Shown here: positions 44,821-52,103 of the stretch, piece after piece
How positions within the stretch are numbered: position 1 is the stretch's first letter
Layout: each line of letters begins with the position of its first letter
DNA from: Desulfuromonadales bacterium
GTDB lineage: Bacteria; Desulfobacterota; Desulfuromonadia; Geobacterales; Pseudopelobacteraceae
NCBI GenBank assembly: GCA_013349325.1
Contig: DUZX01000024.1
Span: 1-53,982, forward strand
Reading direction: 5' to 3'
Length of the DNA: 53,982 nt
Program-made: the position numbers and the translations under genes
Notes under the pieces: generated by a model
What the model was told of the DNA's origin: nothing
The model's database searches: none
The model's input: only the letters and a program-made list of their open reading frames with translations

Positions 44821-45447
44821 ATGCCACATCTGAAGCATCTCTATCCTGAACCGTATACCTATCAGCAGTATCAGGAACTGCCTGAAGGTGTCCGGGTGGA
44901 GATTATTGACGGCGTCGTTTATGATATGGCCGCTTCTCCGATTGTAAAACATCAGGTTATTGTGATTAAACTGGCTGCCCTGTTTGAAAGATTTTTTTCC
45001 GGTAAGCCGTGTAAGCCGTTCGTTGCTCCACTCGACGTCGTACTTGATGATATCAATGTCGTTGAACCGGATGTCTTTGTTGTCTGTGATCCGGACAAAA
45101 TAACAGAAAAAAATATCACAGGTGCCCCCGACCTGATTATTGAAGTACTTTCGCCATCGAACAACATAAAGGATCGCCGCAACAAAAAATGGTTATACGA
45201 GGGGCATGGTGTCAAAGAGTTCATTATAATTAGTCCGATGGAAGAGTCCGCTGAGCGTTATTGGTTGGTAAACGGGAAGTACGGATTGTCTGAACTGTTC
45301 AGCTGGGACGAAAATTTTTATTCGAATCTTTTTCCGGAACTGTTTTTTGATTTGCGTGTGATATTTGAAAAAGAACATGTAGTCTCAGAACCAGACCCTG
45401 CCTGGTTGGTGCGGGCGCGGCTTGCATATCCGGATATGCCCCGCTAG
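44821..45447 (+). CDS. Uma2/DUF820 putative endonuclease
   Basis: 208 residues. Restriction-endonuclease-like fold of the Uma2 (DUF820) type: EGVRVEIIDGVVYDMAASP, VVEPDVFVVCD and GAPDLIIEVLSPSNNIKDRRNKKWLYE, which carries the P-D...E-x-L/K pattern. These proteins are abundant in cyanobacteria and some Deltaproteobacteria and often travel with mobile DNA. AGGGGAGGG precedes the ATG, 17 bases after carA. It breaks the expected order carA-carB. Function not established. Confidence 0.8.
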   Translation: MPHLKHLYPEPYTYQQYQELPEGVRVEIIDGVVYDMAASPIVKHQVIVIKLAALFERFFSGKPCKPFVAPLDVVLDDINVVEPDVFVVCDPDKITEKNITGAPDLIIEVLSPSNNIKDRRNKKWLYEGHGVKEFIIISPMEESAERYWLVNGKYGLSELFSWDENFYSNLFPELFFDLRVIFEKEHVVSEPDPAWLVRARLAYPDMPR

Positions 45448-45450
45448 CGG

Positions 45451-46377
45451 ATGAACTACCATGATCTCTATCAATCAGGCCTGCTTCTCAGTCGTATCCG
45501 TGAAGCCTATCGACGGCTGGCAAACTGTGATCTCTGCCCCCACGATTGTGGAGTCAACCGCATCACCGGTCATCGGGGGATCTGCGGAGCCGGGTTGAAA
45601 CCGAAGATCGCCTCAGCCAACGTTCATCGTGGTGAAGAACCGCCGATTTCCGGCACGAAAGGTTCCGGCACGATCTTCCTCTCGGGATGTTCCCTCTCTT
45701 GCGTTTTCTGCCAAAACTTCCCCATCAGTCAGTTTCGTAACGGCGAAGAAATTACTACCCGAGAGCTGGCAGGCCGCATGCTCAAGCTGCAGCGTCAAGG
45801 CGTTCATAACATCAACTTTGTTACTCCAACCCATTATCTGCCGCAGATTCTGGCGGCGCTTTGGCTGGCGATACCCGACGGATTCACTCTTCCGATTGTC
45901 TGGAATACGAGCGGCTATGAAATAGTTGATGCTTTGCAGCTTTTGGATGGGGTCGTTTCGGTCTACCTTCCGGATATGAAATATTCTGATAACGCTGCTG
46001 CTGTTCAGATATCTTCCGCACCTGGTTATACTGAAATAAATCGTGCCGCAGTAGTTGAGATGCTCAGGCAGGTCGGACATCTACAGGTAAACGAAGATGA
46101 TGTTGCGACTCGCGGCCTGATAATTCGGCATCTTGTCCTGCCGGGTGAAAGGGCCGGTTCAAGAAAAACCCTGTCCTGGATCGCTAAAAATCTTGGGCAG
46201 GAAACTCATATCGCCTTGATGAGTCAATATTTTCCGGCTCATAAGGCTGTGGAAACAGCGGGGATGAACCGCCCGCTGAATCACGAGGAATATGAGGCCG
46301 CCGTTGCGGCGCTTGAAGATGCAGGCCTGAAAAACGGCTGGGTGCAGGATCTTGATGAAGAGCGTGGTGCAATATGA
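45451..46377 (+). CDS. Radical SAM protein (PflA/PflX-like, COG1313)
   Basis: 308 residues. Radical SAM cluster SGCSLSCVFCQN (Cys80, Cys84, Cys87) that binds a [4Fe-4S] cluster with SAM. A further N-terminal group (Cys26, Cys29, Cys33, Cys45) may hold a second metal site, as in COG1313 proteins. SGTKGSGTIFLSGC is the family signature. The substrate is unknown; the name 'pyruvate formate-lyase activating enzyme' is only a distant relation. It begins three bases after the Uma2 stop and overlaps the next gene (ATGA). Confidence 0.85.
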   Translation: MNYHDLYQSGLLLSRIREAYRRLANCDLCPHDCGVNRITGHRGICGAGLKPKIASANVHRGEEPPISGTKGSGTIFLSGCSLSCVFCQNFPISQFRNGEEITTRELAGRMLKLQRQGVHNINFVTPTHYLPQILAALWLAIPDGFTLPIVWNTSGYEIVDALQLLDGVVSVYLPDMKYSDNAAAVQISSAPGYTEINRAAVVEMLRQVGHLQVNEDDVATRGLIIRHLVLPGERAGSRKTLSWIAKNLGQETHIALMSQYFPAHKAVETAGMNRPLNHEEYEAAVAALEDAGLKNGWVQDLDEERGAI

Positions 46378-46703
46378 GAACGATAGTGCTGCTGGTAATA
46401 TCAAACATTTTCATGACCTTTGCCTGGTATGCGCACCTCAGGAATTTTAATAACCGCCACTGGCTGATTGCTGTGTTTGTCTCCTGGGGCATCGCATTTT
46501 TTGAATATCTGGTCCAGGTTCCGGCCAACCGGATCGGTTATGCCGGCAGTTTTTCGCTGGCGCAACTCAAAATCACTCAGGAGGTTATCACGCTGTGTGT
46601 TTTTGTACCCTTTGCCGTGTTTTACATGGGGGTACCGCTCAAATGGGATTTTCTCTGGGCCGGTTGCTGTCTGGCCGGGGCGGTTTTTTTTGTGTTCAGA
46701 TGA
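46374..46703 (+). CDS. DUF486 / DMT-like small membrane protein
   Basis: 109 residues with four membrane helices, as in DUF486 (COG3169), a group related to small multidrug transporters. Recognisable blocks are FMTFAWYAHLRNFN, SWGIAFFEYLVQVPANRIGY and FAVFYMGVPL. It overlaps the stop of the radical SAM gene. The function is unknown. Confidence 0.85.
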   Translation: MRTIVLLVISNIFMTFAWYAHLRNFNNRHWLIAVFVSWGIAFFEYLVQVPANRIGYAGSFSLAQLKITQEVITLCVFVPFAVFYMGVPLKWDFLWAGCCLAGAVFFVFR

Positions 46704-46704
46704 A

Positions 46705-46812
46705 ATGATGAATATGTTCAAGAATGAAGTTGTCACCAACCCCAAGCATGTAGTGATTGAGTCGTCGCCGGTGGAGGCGCTACTTAGAGGACATAAGAGG
46801 AGAGCACAATGA
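46705..46812 (+). CDS. Possible 35-residue peptide (uncertain)
   Basis: Short frame from ATG at 46705, ending TGA (46810-46812) with an ATGA overlap onto the hydrolase gene. The peptide (MMNMFKNEVVTNPKHVVIE... KRRAQ) has a basic tail. No ribosome site of strength is seen. It may be a coupling leader peptide, a remnant or chance. Low confidence. Confidence 0.25.
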   Translation: MMNMFKNEVVTNPKHVVIESSPVEALLRGHKRRAQ

Positions 46813-47579
46813 AACATATAATGCGTTTGTCTTCAGTAATCATAGTACTCATGGTCATGGTTGTAATTTCTTCAGTTCTTGCCTTTGCCGAAGATGACAA
46901 TAAATCAGATGTAAAAAAGAGCTGGGATAGTGCCAGAGTCTACGTGCCGGGAAATAATAGCGAGACTACGCCTGACAAAGTCAAAGTTGTAAAACCATTG
47001 CCGGTAGTAATCTATATACATGGCTGCACAGGTCTTACGAGTGAGAGTTATTCATGGGGCGAATATATCAAGGAACTCGGATACATTGCGGTACTGCCAG
47101 ACAGTATGGCACGCCGCAGCGAATCAAACTGTGATCCGAAGACAAAAAAATTCGGGGCTTTTCCAAAAGTCCACGCAATGCGACTCGAAGAGATTCGATA
47201 TGCCTATGACCAGGTAAAGAAAAGTCCGTGGGCCGATACGAAAAAAGTGATTCTCATGGGTCACAGCGAGGGAGGCGTTGCCGCCGCCCGAACAAAACTT
47301 GAAGGTTTCAGCGGTATAATCATTTCCGGCTGGAGATGCACCAATACGAAAAACCCTGCTTTCGACGGTATATTTGCACCACTCGAAACCCCGGTATTAA
47401 CATTGGAGTGGAATCGTGATGACTGGCAGAACGATGCAACCAAAGGATCGTGCAGTGACAAGTTCGGCGAACGCAAGAAGGCCCGTCAGGTACTGTTTCC
47501 CGGAAACGGCCATAATGTTTTTGAACAAAGCGCAGCGCGTGAAGCAGTTACCCGGTTTCTCAAAGAAAATCTGCAGTAG
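46809..47579 (+). CDS. Exported alpha/beta hydrolase (dienelactone hydrolase-like)
   Basis: 256 residues. Signal peptide (IIVLMVMVVISSVLAFA) then an alpha/beta hydrolase: PVVIYIHGCTG (oxyanion hole), nucleophile Ser153 in GHSEGG, and the catalytic His near 235 (NGHNVF); an acid is likely near 204-205. AGAGGAG precedes the ATG. Substrate unknown. The G+C and context (edge of the accessory region) suggest acquisition. Confidence 0.82.
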   Translation: MKHIMRLSSVIIVLMVMVVISSVLAFAEDDNKSDVKKSWDSARVYVPGNNSETTPDKVKVVKPLPVVIYIHGCTGLTSESYSWGEYIKELGYIAVLPDSMARRSESNCDPKTKKFGAFPKVHAMRLEEIRYAYDQVKKSPWADTKKVILMGHSEGGVAAARTKLEGFSGIIISGWRCTNTKNPAFDGIFAPLETPVLTLEWNRDDWQNDATKGSCSDKFGERKKARQVLFPGNGHNVFEQSAAREAVTRFLKENLQ

Positions 47580-47651
47580 AATGTTCCTTGACGGTGATAA
47601 AACCCTAAAAATAACATCTCCCGCAGAAACGGTAACAATCCATGACAATAA

Positions 47652-47813
47652 CTTCTTCACATCAAGGCTGAAGGCTATGAAACGACCGATGAGCTGGATT
47701 TTGCGCAGAAGGGTGATATGACGTTGCTGGGTGTGCGTACTCTTGAAGGCTTTGGGGTAATGGTTGACAACATCGGGCATCGCTTGGTGGCTTCGACTAC
47801 GATTGTGGCGTGA
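47652..47813 (+). pseudogene. Remnant of a retropepsin-like (clan AA) aspartic protease
   Basis: The frame before the stop at 47811 reads DELDFAQKGDMTLLGVRTLEG and then FGVMVDNIGHRLVAS, which resembles the C-terminal end of clan AA (TIGR03698-like) proteases. No start or upstream domain is left; the frame is closed by a stop at 47649. Confidence 0.45.
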
Positions 47814-47825
47814 GAAGTATTCTAT

Positions 47826-47922
47826 TTTATGGAGTCAATGATGCAGCGAACCGCAAAAATTTTCCGAGGATGTCGTACCGCTCAGTGACCTGAAAATCAA
47901 TCCAGGCAGGATTTCGGGTTGA
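47826..47922 (+). pseudogene. Remnant of a Phd/YefM-type antitoxin
   Basis: The frame SEDVVPLSDLKINPGRISG ending at 47920 looks like the N-terminal part of a prevent-host-death antitoxin (typically ...DIVPLSEFKAxAAKVL...). It stops early and lacks its start. With the protease trace it marks an erosion zone next to intact modules. Confidence 0.45.
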
Positions 47923-47935
47923 ATTATTTTGCCCA

Positions 47936-47970
47936 TATACGTATAAATGAAAACTATAATACGTATAAAG
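47936..47970 (+). promoter_or_regulatory. Operator/promoter of the DUF6364-PIN module
   Basis: Two copies of ATACGTATAAA lie at 47937-47947 and 47959-47969, exactly 22 bases (about two helical turns) apart; TATACGTATA and ATACGTAT are palindromic. A perfect TATAAT -10 box lies between them (47955-47960). This fits autorepression by the antitoxin, bound on one face of the DNA. Confidence 0.65.
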
Positions 47971-47979
47971 AGGGGGCTT

Positions 47980-48225
47980 ATGAATACCAAACTAACCTTA
48001 AGTCTTAACCGTGACATTATTGAACAGGCCAAGGAGTTTGCCCAGTCCCGGCATCAAAGCCTTTCAAAGTTGATCGAAGGTTATCTAAAGCAGTTAACCG
48101 AATCAAAAGATATGAAGTCACCAGCAACACCACTGGTAGCGCGACTTTCTGGCGTACTGGATGCAGGGAAAGCGGCTGGCCATAAGCACGAGTACGCCGA
48201 TTACCTTGCGGACAAGTACCGATGA
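47980..48225 (+). CDS. DUF6364-type antitoxin
   Basis: 81 residues from the ATG at 47980, with AGGGGG upstream. N-terminal ribbon-helix-helix-like segment MNTKLTLSLNRDIIEQAKEFA, then a Pro-containing linker and a helical end that should bind the toxin. It overlaps the PIN gene by four bases. Promoter and paired operator sites precede it. Confidence 0.82.
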   Translation: MNTKLTLSLNRDIIEQAKEFAQSRHQSLSKLIEGYLKQLTESKDMKSPATPLVARLSGVLDAGKAAGHKHEYADYLADKYR

Positions 48226-48638
48226 AGCCTCTCTTGTATGTTGATACTGACGTTGTACTTGACGTGCTTGCGAATCGTGACCCATTCTATGCTGCTGCCG
48301 CGACCCTCTTTTCAAAGGCGGAGACAGGCAATGTAACTCTCTGCGTCTCATCGCTCACTTTTTCCAATTTGTTCTATATTCTGAGGAAACAGCTTTCCGC
48401 ACATGCTGCCCATGAGGTGCTTCGCACCTTCAGGCAGCTGGTCACGGTAGTTGCGGTAGATGACACAATTGTTGAGCAGGCCCTGGAGGGCGGTTTTACC
48501 GATTTTGAAGATGCTCTCCAATATTTTGCCGCGTTGAGCGCCGGATGTACGATGTTTATTACCCGCAATGTCCGGCACTACCGCAAAGCTGCAATCAGGG
48601 TTGATACTGCCGAGGTGTACTGCTCAACAGCAGGATAA
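48222..48638 (+). CDS. PIN-domain toxin
   Basis: 138 residues. PIN signature: VDTDVVLDVLANRDPF (Asp8 and neighbours), an acidic DFEDALQYFAA block and a late ITRNVRHY. It belongs to the 'DTxxxLDxLxxRxPF' branch of VapC-like toxins. Predicted RNA cleavage. A REP-like palindrome begins 17 bases after its stop. Confidence 0.85.
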   Translation: MKPLLYVDTDVVLDVLANRDPFYAAAATLFSKAETGNVTLCVSSLTFSNLFYILRKQLSAHAAHEVLRTFRQLVTVVAVDDTIVEQALEGGFTDFEDALQYFAALSAGCTMFITRNVRHYRKAAIRVDTAEVYCSTAG

Positions 48639-48654
48639 ATGTTCCATTTGGGTA

Positions 48655-48721
48655 GTTGACCGGTTCACGCGCACGCGCGCGAGGCTGGTCAATAACGAGT
48701 TGAAGACAAACCGAGAAAAAC
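48655..48721. repeat. REP-like palindrome, copy 1
   Basis: GACCGGTTCACGCG with an imperfect complement, then AATAACGAGTTGAAGACAAA. The same tail and a related stem occur at 49547-49612. It lies directly after the PIN toxin gene. Confidence 0.55.
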
Positions 48722-48730
48722 AATCCGCGC

Positions 48731-48769
48731 TTGACTATGTTAACGCTTAAATGTACTTTTATAAGTACA
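48731..48769 (+). promoter_or_regulatory. Promoter and operator of the Phd/RelE module
   Basis: TTGACT, 17 bases, TACTTT. The palindrome TGTACTT-TTAT-AAGTACA (48752-48769) covers the -10 box, so antitoxin binding would block RNA polymerase. Confidence 0.75.
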
Positions 48770-48784
48770 GATAAGGAGGTTGTC

Positions 48785-49060
48785 ATGCCACACACATTGT
48801 CAATTATGGAAGCACGAAAGCAGCTTACGTCCCTACCGGAAACTCTTTACCACAATGGTCAGCTTGATGTTCTGGAAATCACTCGCCGTGGCAAGCCGGT
48901 ATTGGCAGTGTTGCCGTGGGAATTGTACGAAGTGGTTTCGGAGACACTTGAAATTATGGGAGATAAAGAAATGATGGCTCAATTACGTCAGAGCATATTA
49001 GAAATGGATTCCGGTAAACTCATCTCCTGGCAGGATGCCAAACAGGAGCTTGGCTTGTGA
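48785..49060 (+). CDS. Phd/YefM-type antitoxin
   Basis: 91 residues from the ATG at 48785, with AAGGAGG upstream. YefM/Phd fold: MPHTLSIMEARKQLTSLPETL, then a beta-strand segment VLEITRRGKPVLAVLPW and a flexible helical tail. It should bind the operator and wrap the RelE toxin. Its stop overlaps the toxin start (GTGA). Confidence 0.88.
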   Translation: MPHTLSIMEARKQLTSLPETLYHNGQLDVLEITRRGKPVLAVLPWELYEVVSETLEIMGDKEMMAQLRQSILEMDSGKLISWQDAKQELGL

Positions 49061-49377
49061 AGTGGCAGATTCTGCTTACACCAACTGCAATGAAGCTTTT
49101 GTCGGACATTTCCGACCGGCGCATCCGGGAAAAAATAGGAGCGGTGATTGATTGTCTGACAGAAGACCCGGAAAAACAGGGCAAGGCATTGCTTGGTGAA
49201 TTGGCAGGCTTCCGTAGCATAAGGGCCGTTGGCCAACGTTACCGCATCATTTATCAGATCAGAGGCAACGAAATTGTTGTAGTTATTGTTGCCGTTGGTA
49301 TTCGTCGCGATGGAGGCAAAGATGATATTTACAATTTGGCAAGGAAGCTTTTCAGATTGAGATTGTTAAGTGAATGA
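49057..49377 (+). CDS. RelE/ParE-superfamily toxin
   Basis: 106 residues from a GTG. RelE/ParE core: WQILLTPTAMKLL, then helices, FRSIRAVGQRYRIIYQI and VVVIVAVGIRRD. The arginines of RAVGQRYRIIY stand where RelE contacts ribosomal RNA or where ParE binds gyrase, so the target is not certain. The pair with Phd is typical. Confidence 0.87.
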   Translation: MKWQILLTPTAMKLLSDISDRRIREKIGAVIDCLTEDPEKQGKALLGELAGFRSIRAVGQRYRIIYQIRGNEIVVVIVAVGIRRDGGKDDIYNLARKLFRLRLLSE

Positions 49378-49390
49378 AGCCAGTTTATCG

Positions 49391-49437
49391 TTCCCACGCT
49401 CCAGCGTGGGAATGCAGTCCCGGACGCTCCAGCGTCC
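49391..49437. repeat. Double-hairpin intergenic repeat (GCTCCAGC type)
   Basis: TTCCCACGCT-CC-AGCGTGGGAA (49391-49412) and GGACGCT-CC-AGCGTCC (49422-49437) are perfect short stems. The combination 'GTTCCCACGCTCCAGCGTGGGAATGC...GACGCTCCAGCGTC' is a recurrent intergenic element in Proteobacteria. Confidence 0.7.
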
Positions 49438-49546
49438 CGTCACATAGCATCACCCAGAAAACTGCAATGGTAATTCATCCGCTCCTTGCGGGAGAGTGTG
49501 TGCGGATCGCAACGTTTGCTTGGCCAACATCCCGATTTGGGATGAT

Positions 49547-49612
49547 CACCAGTTCACGCGCGCGGGCGCGTGAACTGGTGAATAACATGTTGAACACAAA
49601 AGAAAATAAATG
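49547..49612. repeat. REP-like palindrome, copy 2
   Basis: CACCAGTTCACGCGC and its perfect complement (15 bp, GCGG loop, 49547-49580) followed by AATAACATGTTGAACACAAA. It shares the tail with the copy at 48655. The pair flanks the Phd/RelE module as direct repeats. The end GTTGAAC resembles an attC core site, but I prefer the REP reading. Confidence 0.6.
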
Positions 49613-49649
49613 ACACCAAATGCAATTATCTGAAATAGGAGTAAGTGCT

Positions 49650-50033
49650 GTGAGTTCACAAATATCCGAAGAGTTGTACTCCCGGCATCAGCTCTGCGAC
49701 GACCTTCATTCTGGCGAGAAATGCTTTCGAGTACAGCGGTATAACGAGGGAAGATTCGATCTTGCCTTTCACGAGCACGTCCCCTCTCATCGGATTTCTC
49801 AGGAATCGGGTCTTGAGGTTTTACGAGCGCTTGCGGGTCATTATGCGGGTTGGGCAGGAACAAGCATTCTGCGTTCCCGGCTGAACAATCGACCCGGCCC
49901 CCTGTCACGTTATCCGGTACTTGTCCATCAAGTTACCTACCCTGAGGAAGGTGCCATTCGCTACAGCGTTAGCTCTGGCGCGGTTTACGCTTGGTTTGAT
50001 GCTGTTCTTACACCGAGCCGCTTCCGCCAGTAG
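49650..50033 (+). CDS. Unknown soluble protein
   Basis: 127 residues from a GTG at 49650 with AGGAG eight bases upstream (an ATG at 49620 has none). No domain recognised; a conserved-looking core FDLAFHEHVPSHRIS, then LRALAGHYAGWAGTSILRSRL and PGPLSRYPVLVHQVTYPEEG. Cytosolic, no signal. First of several accessory genes. Confidence 0.5.
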   Translation: MSSQISEELYSRHQLCDDLHSGEKCFRVQRYNEGRFDLAFHEHVPSHRISQESGLEVLRALAGHYAGWAGTSILRSRLNNRPGPLSRYPVLVHQVTYPEEGAIRYSVSSGAVYAWFDAVLTPSRFRQ

Positions 50034-50083
50034 TGGGCCAACCAGCATGTTCAGCTATATTTAGGAGCCAAAAGGAGAAACAC

Positions 50084-50611
50084 ATGTTCAAGCGCGCTAT
50101 AGCAATACTTTTATTCAGCATATTTGTTGCGACCACTGCTCAGGCGGCTGACGACACGAATAACTTACGTGGCTACGGGAAAGCTGTGTGGGGTATGACA
50201 CCAAATGAAGTTATCAAAGTAGAGAAACAGAGAGCTGAAAAACTTAAACAAACAGAAAAGTACGAAAATCTTGTAGGAATTGTCACAATCAAAGAAATAC
50301 AGATCGGAATTACAAAATTCAGTGCAATATTCCTCTTCGATGAATCAGGGCAGAAGCTTGAACAAGTCAACCTAAATAGTTTTGAGAATGATTCCAGCAC
50401 TAACGCCTTCACTTTCACCTCTGTCGAGAAGCTCCTCACGGAAAAATATGGTGCTCCAACATACAAAAAAGGAAATGCCTCCGCATCCTGGAAAATGAAG
50501 CACACATCAATTAACCTCCAACTAATAGACCTCCCGAACGCAAATATTTCCAAAGTCATAATCAGCTATCAGTCATCCGCAAGAAGCAAAAACGCCGTAC
50601 ATGACCTTTAA
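50084..50611 (+). CDS. Small exported protein of unknown function
   Basis: 175 residues from the ATG at 50084 with AAAGGAG upstream. Signal peptide cleaved near AQAADD. The mature part starts NNLRGYGKAVWGMTPNEVIKVE, a WGM(S/T)xxEV pattern recurrent in small periplasmic proteins of unknown role, followed by a beta-rich body. Monocistronic-looking; nearest neighbours are also exported. Confidence 0.7.
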   Translation: MFKRAIAILLFSIFVATTAQAADDTNNLRGYGKAVWGMTPNEVIKVEKQRAEKLKQTEKYENLVGIVTIKEIQIGITKFSAIFLFDESGQKLEQVNLNSFENDSSTNAFTFTSVEKLLTEKYGAPTYKKGNASASWKMKHTSINLQLIDLPNANISKVIISYQSSARSKNAVHDL

Positions 50612-50671
50612 TTCCTGAGTTAAAAGAGCCTGATGCAAATGTATCAGATGAGCCGTTGTATGGAGGTTTGC

Positions 50672-51088
50672 ATGAACAAAGCGGTACGGATTTTAATATT
50701 ACTTTCCACTTTTTATCTGTCTTTCACGGCGACAACATCCCATGCGCAAAAGACAACGGAACGTGATTTAATAAAAATGGTTGAAGGTTTGAACAAAAAT
50801 TTGGACAGGGCCCCCAATCCCAATTCTGGCATGAGAATGGACTATGTAACAGCCGGTCCTGGATTGCTTATCATTTATAATGCAACCTTAACTCATCAGA
50901 CTGCCGCAGACTTAAAACTGAATGAATTTTACGCTTACATGAAAAACATTCTTCTTGGCGAATTATGTAACAACCAAGACGTGAAAAAGCAATTTCAAGA
51001 CAACGTCATCTTCCGTTATGTCTACAAAGGCTTCGACGGCAGTAATATCGCAAGTATTGATGTTGGGAGAAAAGATTGTAATTTTTAA
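50672..51088 (+). CDS. Small exported protein of unknown function
   Basis: 138 residues from the ATG at 50672 with GGAGG upstream. Signal peptide to SHA-Q. The mature part has paired Cys late in the chain (LCNNQDVKKQFQDNVIF ... GRKDCNF). No known domain. Ends 20 bases before the attC-like site at 51109. Confidence 0.65.
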   Translation: MNKAVRILILLSTFYLSFTATTSHAQKTTERDLIKMVEGLNKNLDRAPNPNSGMRMDYVTAGPGLLIIYNATLTHQTAADLKLNEFYAYMKNILLGELCNNQDVKKQFQDNVIFRYVYKGFDGSNIASIDVGRKDCNF

Positions 51089-51108
51089 CCACAAGACGGA
51101 AAGCGAAT

Positions 51109-51166
51109 ATTCAACAAGCGCCAAGACCGGCCCAAAAACCGGCCGGTCAGGCTTATGGCGTTGGAC
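51109..51166 (+). other. attC-like integron recombination site 1
   Basis: Left end ATTCAAC (RYYYAAC) and right end GTTGGAC (GTTRRRY), 58 bp apart end to end. TTCAAC pairs with GTTGGA, AAGC with GCTT and GACCGG with CCGGTC, with unpaired bases between, as in folded attC sites. A gene starts 68 bases after the right end. Confidence 0.65.
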
Positions 51167-51234
51167 AGAAAGAGAAAGACTCCTTATTTCTGTCAGACGG
51201 TGTGGCTCAGAGTCGCTAACAATGGAGGCTTAAG

Positions 51235-51753
51235 ATGATGAGGAAATTAATCAAGTTGGGATTTGGGGTTTTGGTTGCAGCGGCATTTGGCTTGTCGGGT
51301 TGTGGCGGTGGAGGCGGCGGATCTAGCACCACGTCAGCGACAGACAATTCATCTATAGCGAAGACATCCGTTATTGACGGAACTTGGACTCATAGCAGTA
51401 CAGAAAATGAAAGTACCATGGACAATCTACTCCTGCTGCAAAAGGTCACCTTCAGTAACGGGTTGTTCAGGGCAGACGAAACCCCATTGTCTTACGTTTC
51501 ACCAAATCCAGCAGATTGGTGCTGGGATCCGTTTAACTCTAAATGTGGATTAGGTACCGCAAGCCGGTTCAGAAATGGTCAATTTGAAATTGTCGGTAAT
51601 ACGATTAATATGACTAATGTTTATATCAATGGCGGTTCATGGAGCGGCGTCCCATATACACGTACATGTACCTTTACGTTAAATAATGGAGTGTTGATCC
51701 TAACTGACAACAGCACCACACCACCAGGCGTAGCAACCTACAATAAGCAATAA
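51235..51753 (+). CDS. Small lipoprotein with Gly-rich N-terminus
   Basis: 172 residues. Lipobox LSGC at about 20-23, then a Gly/Ser run (GGGGGGSS). A WxxxS-like beta-rich body with IDGTWTHSSTENES and two Cys pairs (NPADWCWDPFNSKCG, TRTCTF). No named family. First gene of the putative cassette after attC 1. GGAGG precedes the start. Confidence 0.65.
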   Translation: MMRKLIKLGFGVLVAAAFGLSGCGGGGGGSSTTSATDNSSIAKTSVIDGTWTHSSTENESTMDNLLLLQKVTFSNGLFRADETPLSYVSPNPADWCWDPFNSKCGLGTASRFRNGQFEIVGNTINMTNVYINGGSWSGVPYTRTCTFTLNNGVLILTDNSTTPPGVATYNKQ

Positions 51754-51791
51754 TTGCAAGTGGTCAGAGGGGCGATCTCCATATTGGAGAT

Positions 51792-52103
51792 TCAAGCGGC
51801 GAGCAACTCTTTCAAAACATCAGGTTTTTTTATAGCAATAGTGATGAGAGATTTCGCTGCACCCGACGGGGCACGTCGCCCCTGCTCCCACTCCTGGAGG
51901 GTGCGGAGCGACACACCGAGCAATTTGGCAAACTCACTCTGAGAGAGGCCTATCCTGAGACGGGATGCCGTCAGAGGGGAAACTTCTACTTTAGTCACGC
52001 GACCGACTTTGCCAGCTTTGATATCCCGTACGGATTGGAGCAGTTCCTCACCGATGTTGCGCTTTGCATCACGTTCGAGCAGTTCTTTTTCATTTAGTGG
52101 CAT
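51792..52103 (-). CDS. Xre-family antitoxin (HigA/NadS-like)
   Basis: 103 residues from the ATG at 52103 with GAGGAG upstream. C-terminal helix-turn-helix: SRLRIGLSQSEFAKLLGVS then LRTLQEWEQGRRAPSGAAKSL, the NadS-type antitoxin pattern. It partners the RelE-like toxin gene upstream and overlaps it by 14 bases. Confidence 0.85.
   Translation of the reverse strand: MPLNEKELLERDAKRNIGEELLQSVRDIKAGKVGRVTKVEVSPLTASRLRIGLSQSEFAKLLGVSLRTLQEWEQGRRAPSGAAKSLITIAIKKPDVLKELLAA

Larger units (their letters stand above)
47580..47979 (+). other. Gene-free stretch with decayed gene traces
   Basis: This 400-base stretch contains no intact gene. It holds two recognisable fragments (next two entries) and the operator region of the DUF6364/PIN module at its right end. 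Frames are interrupted by stops and a probable frameshift. Confidence 0.6.

Noticed and set aside
49522-49595. attC reading of REP-like copy 2 (ends CCAAC and GTTGAAC)
   Set aside because: The left end lacks RYYYAAC and the spacer before the inner stem is too long; the shared tail with the 48655 copy fits a REP element better.
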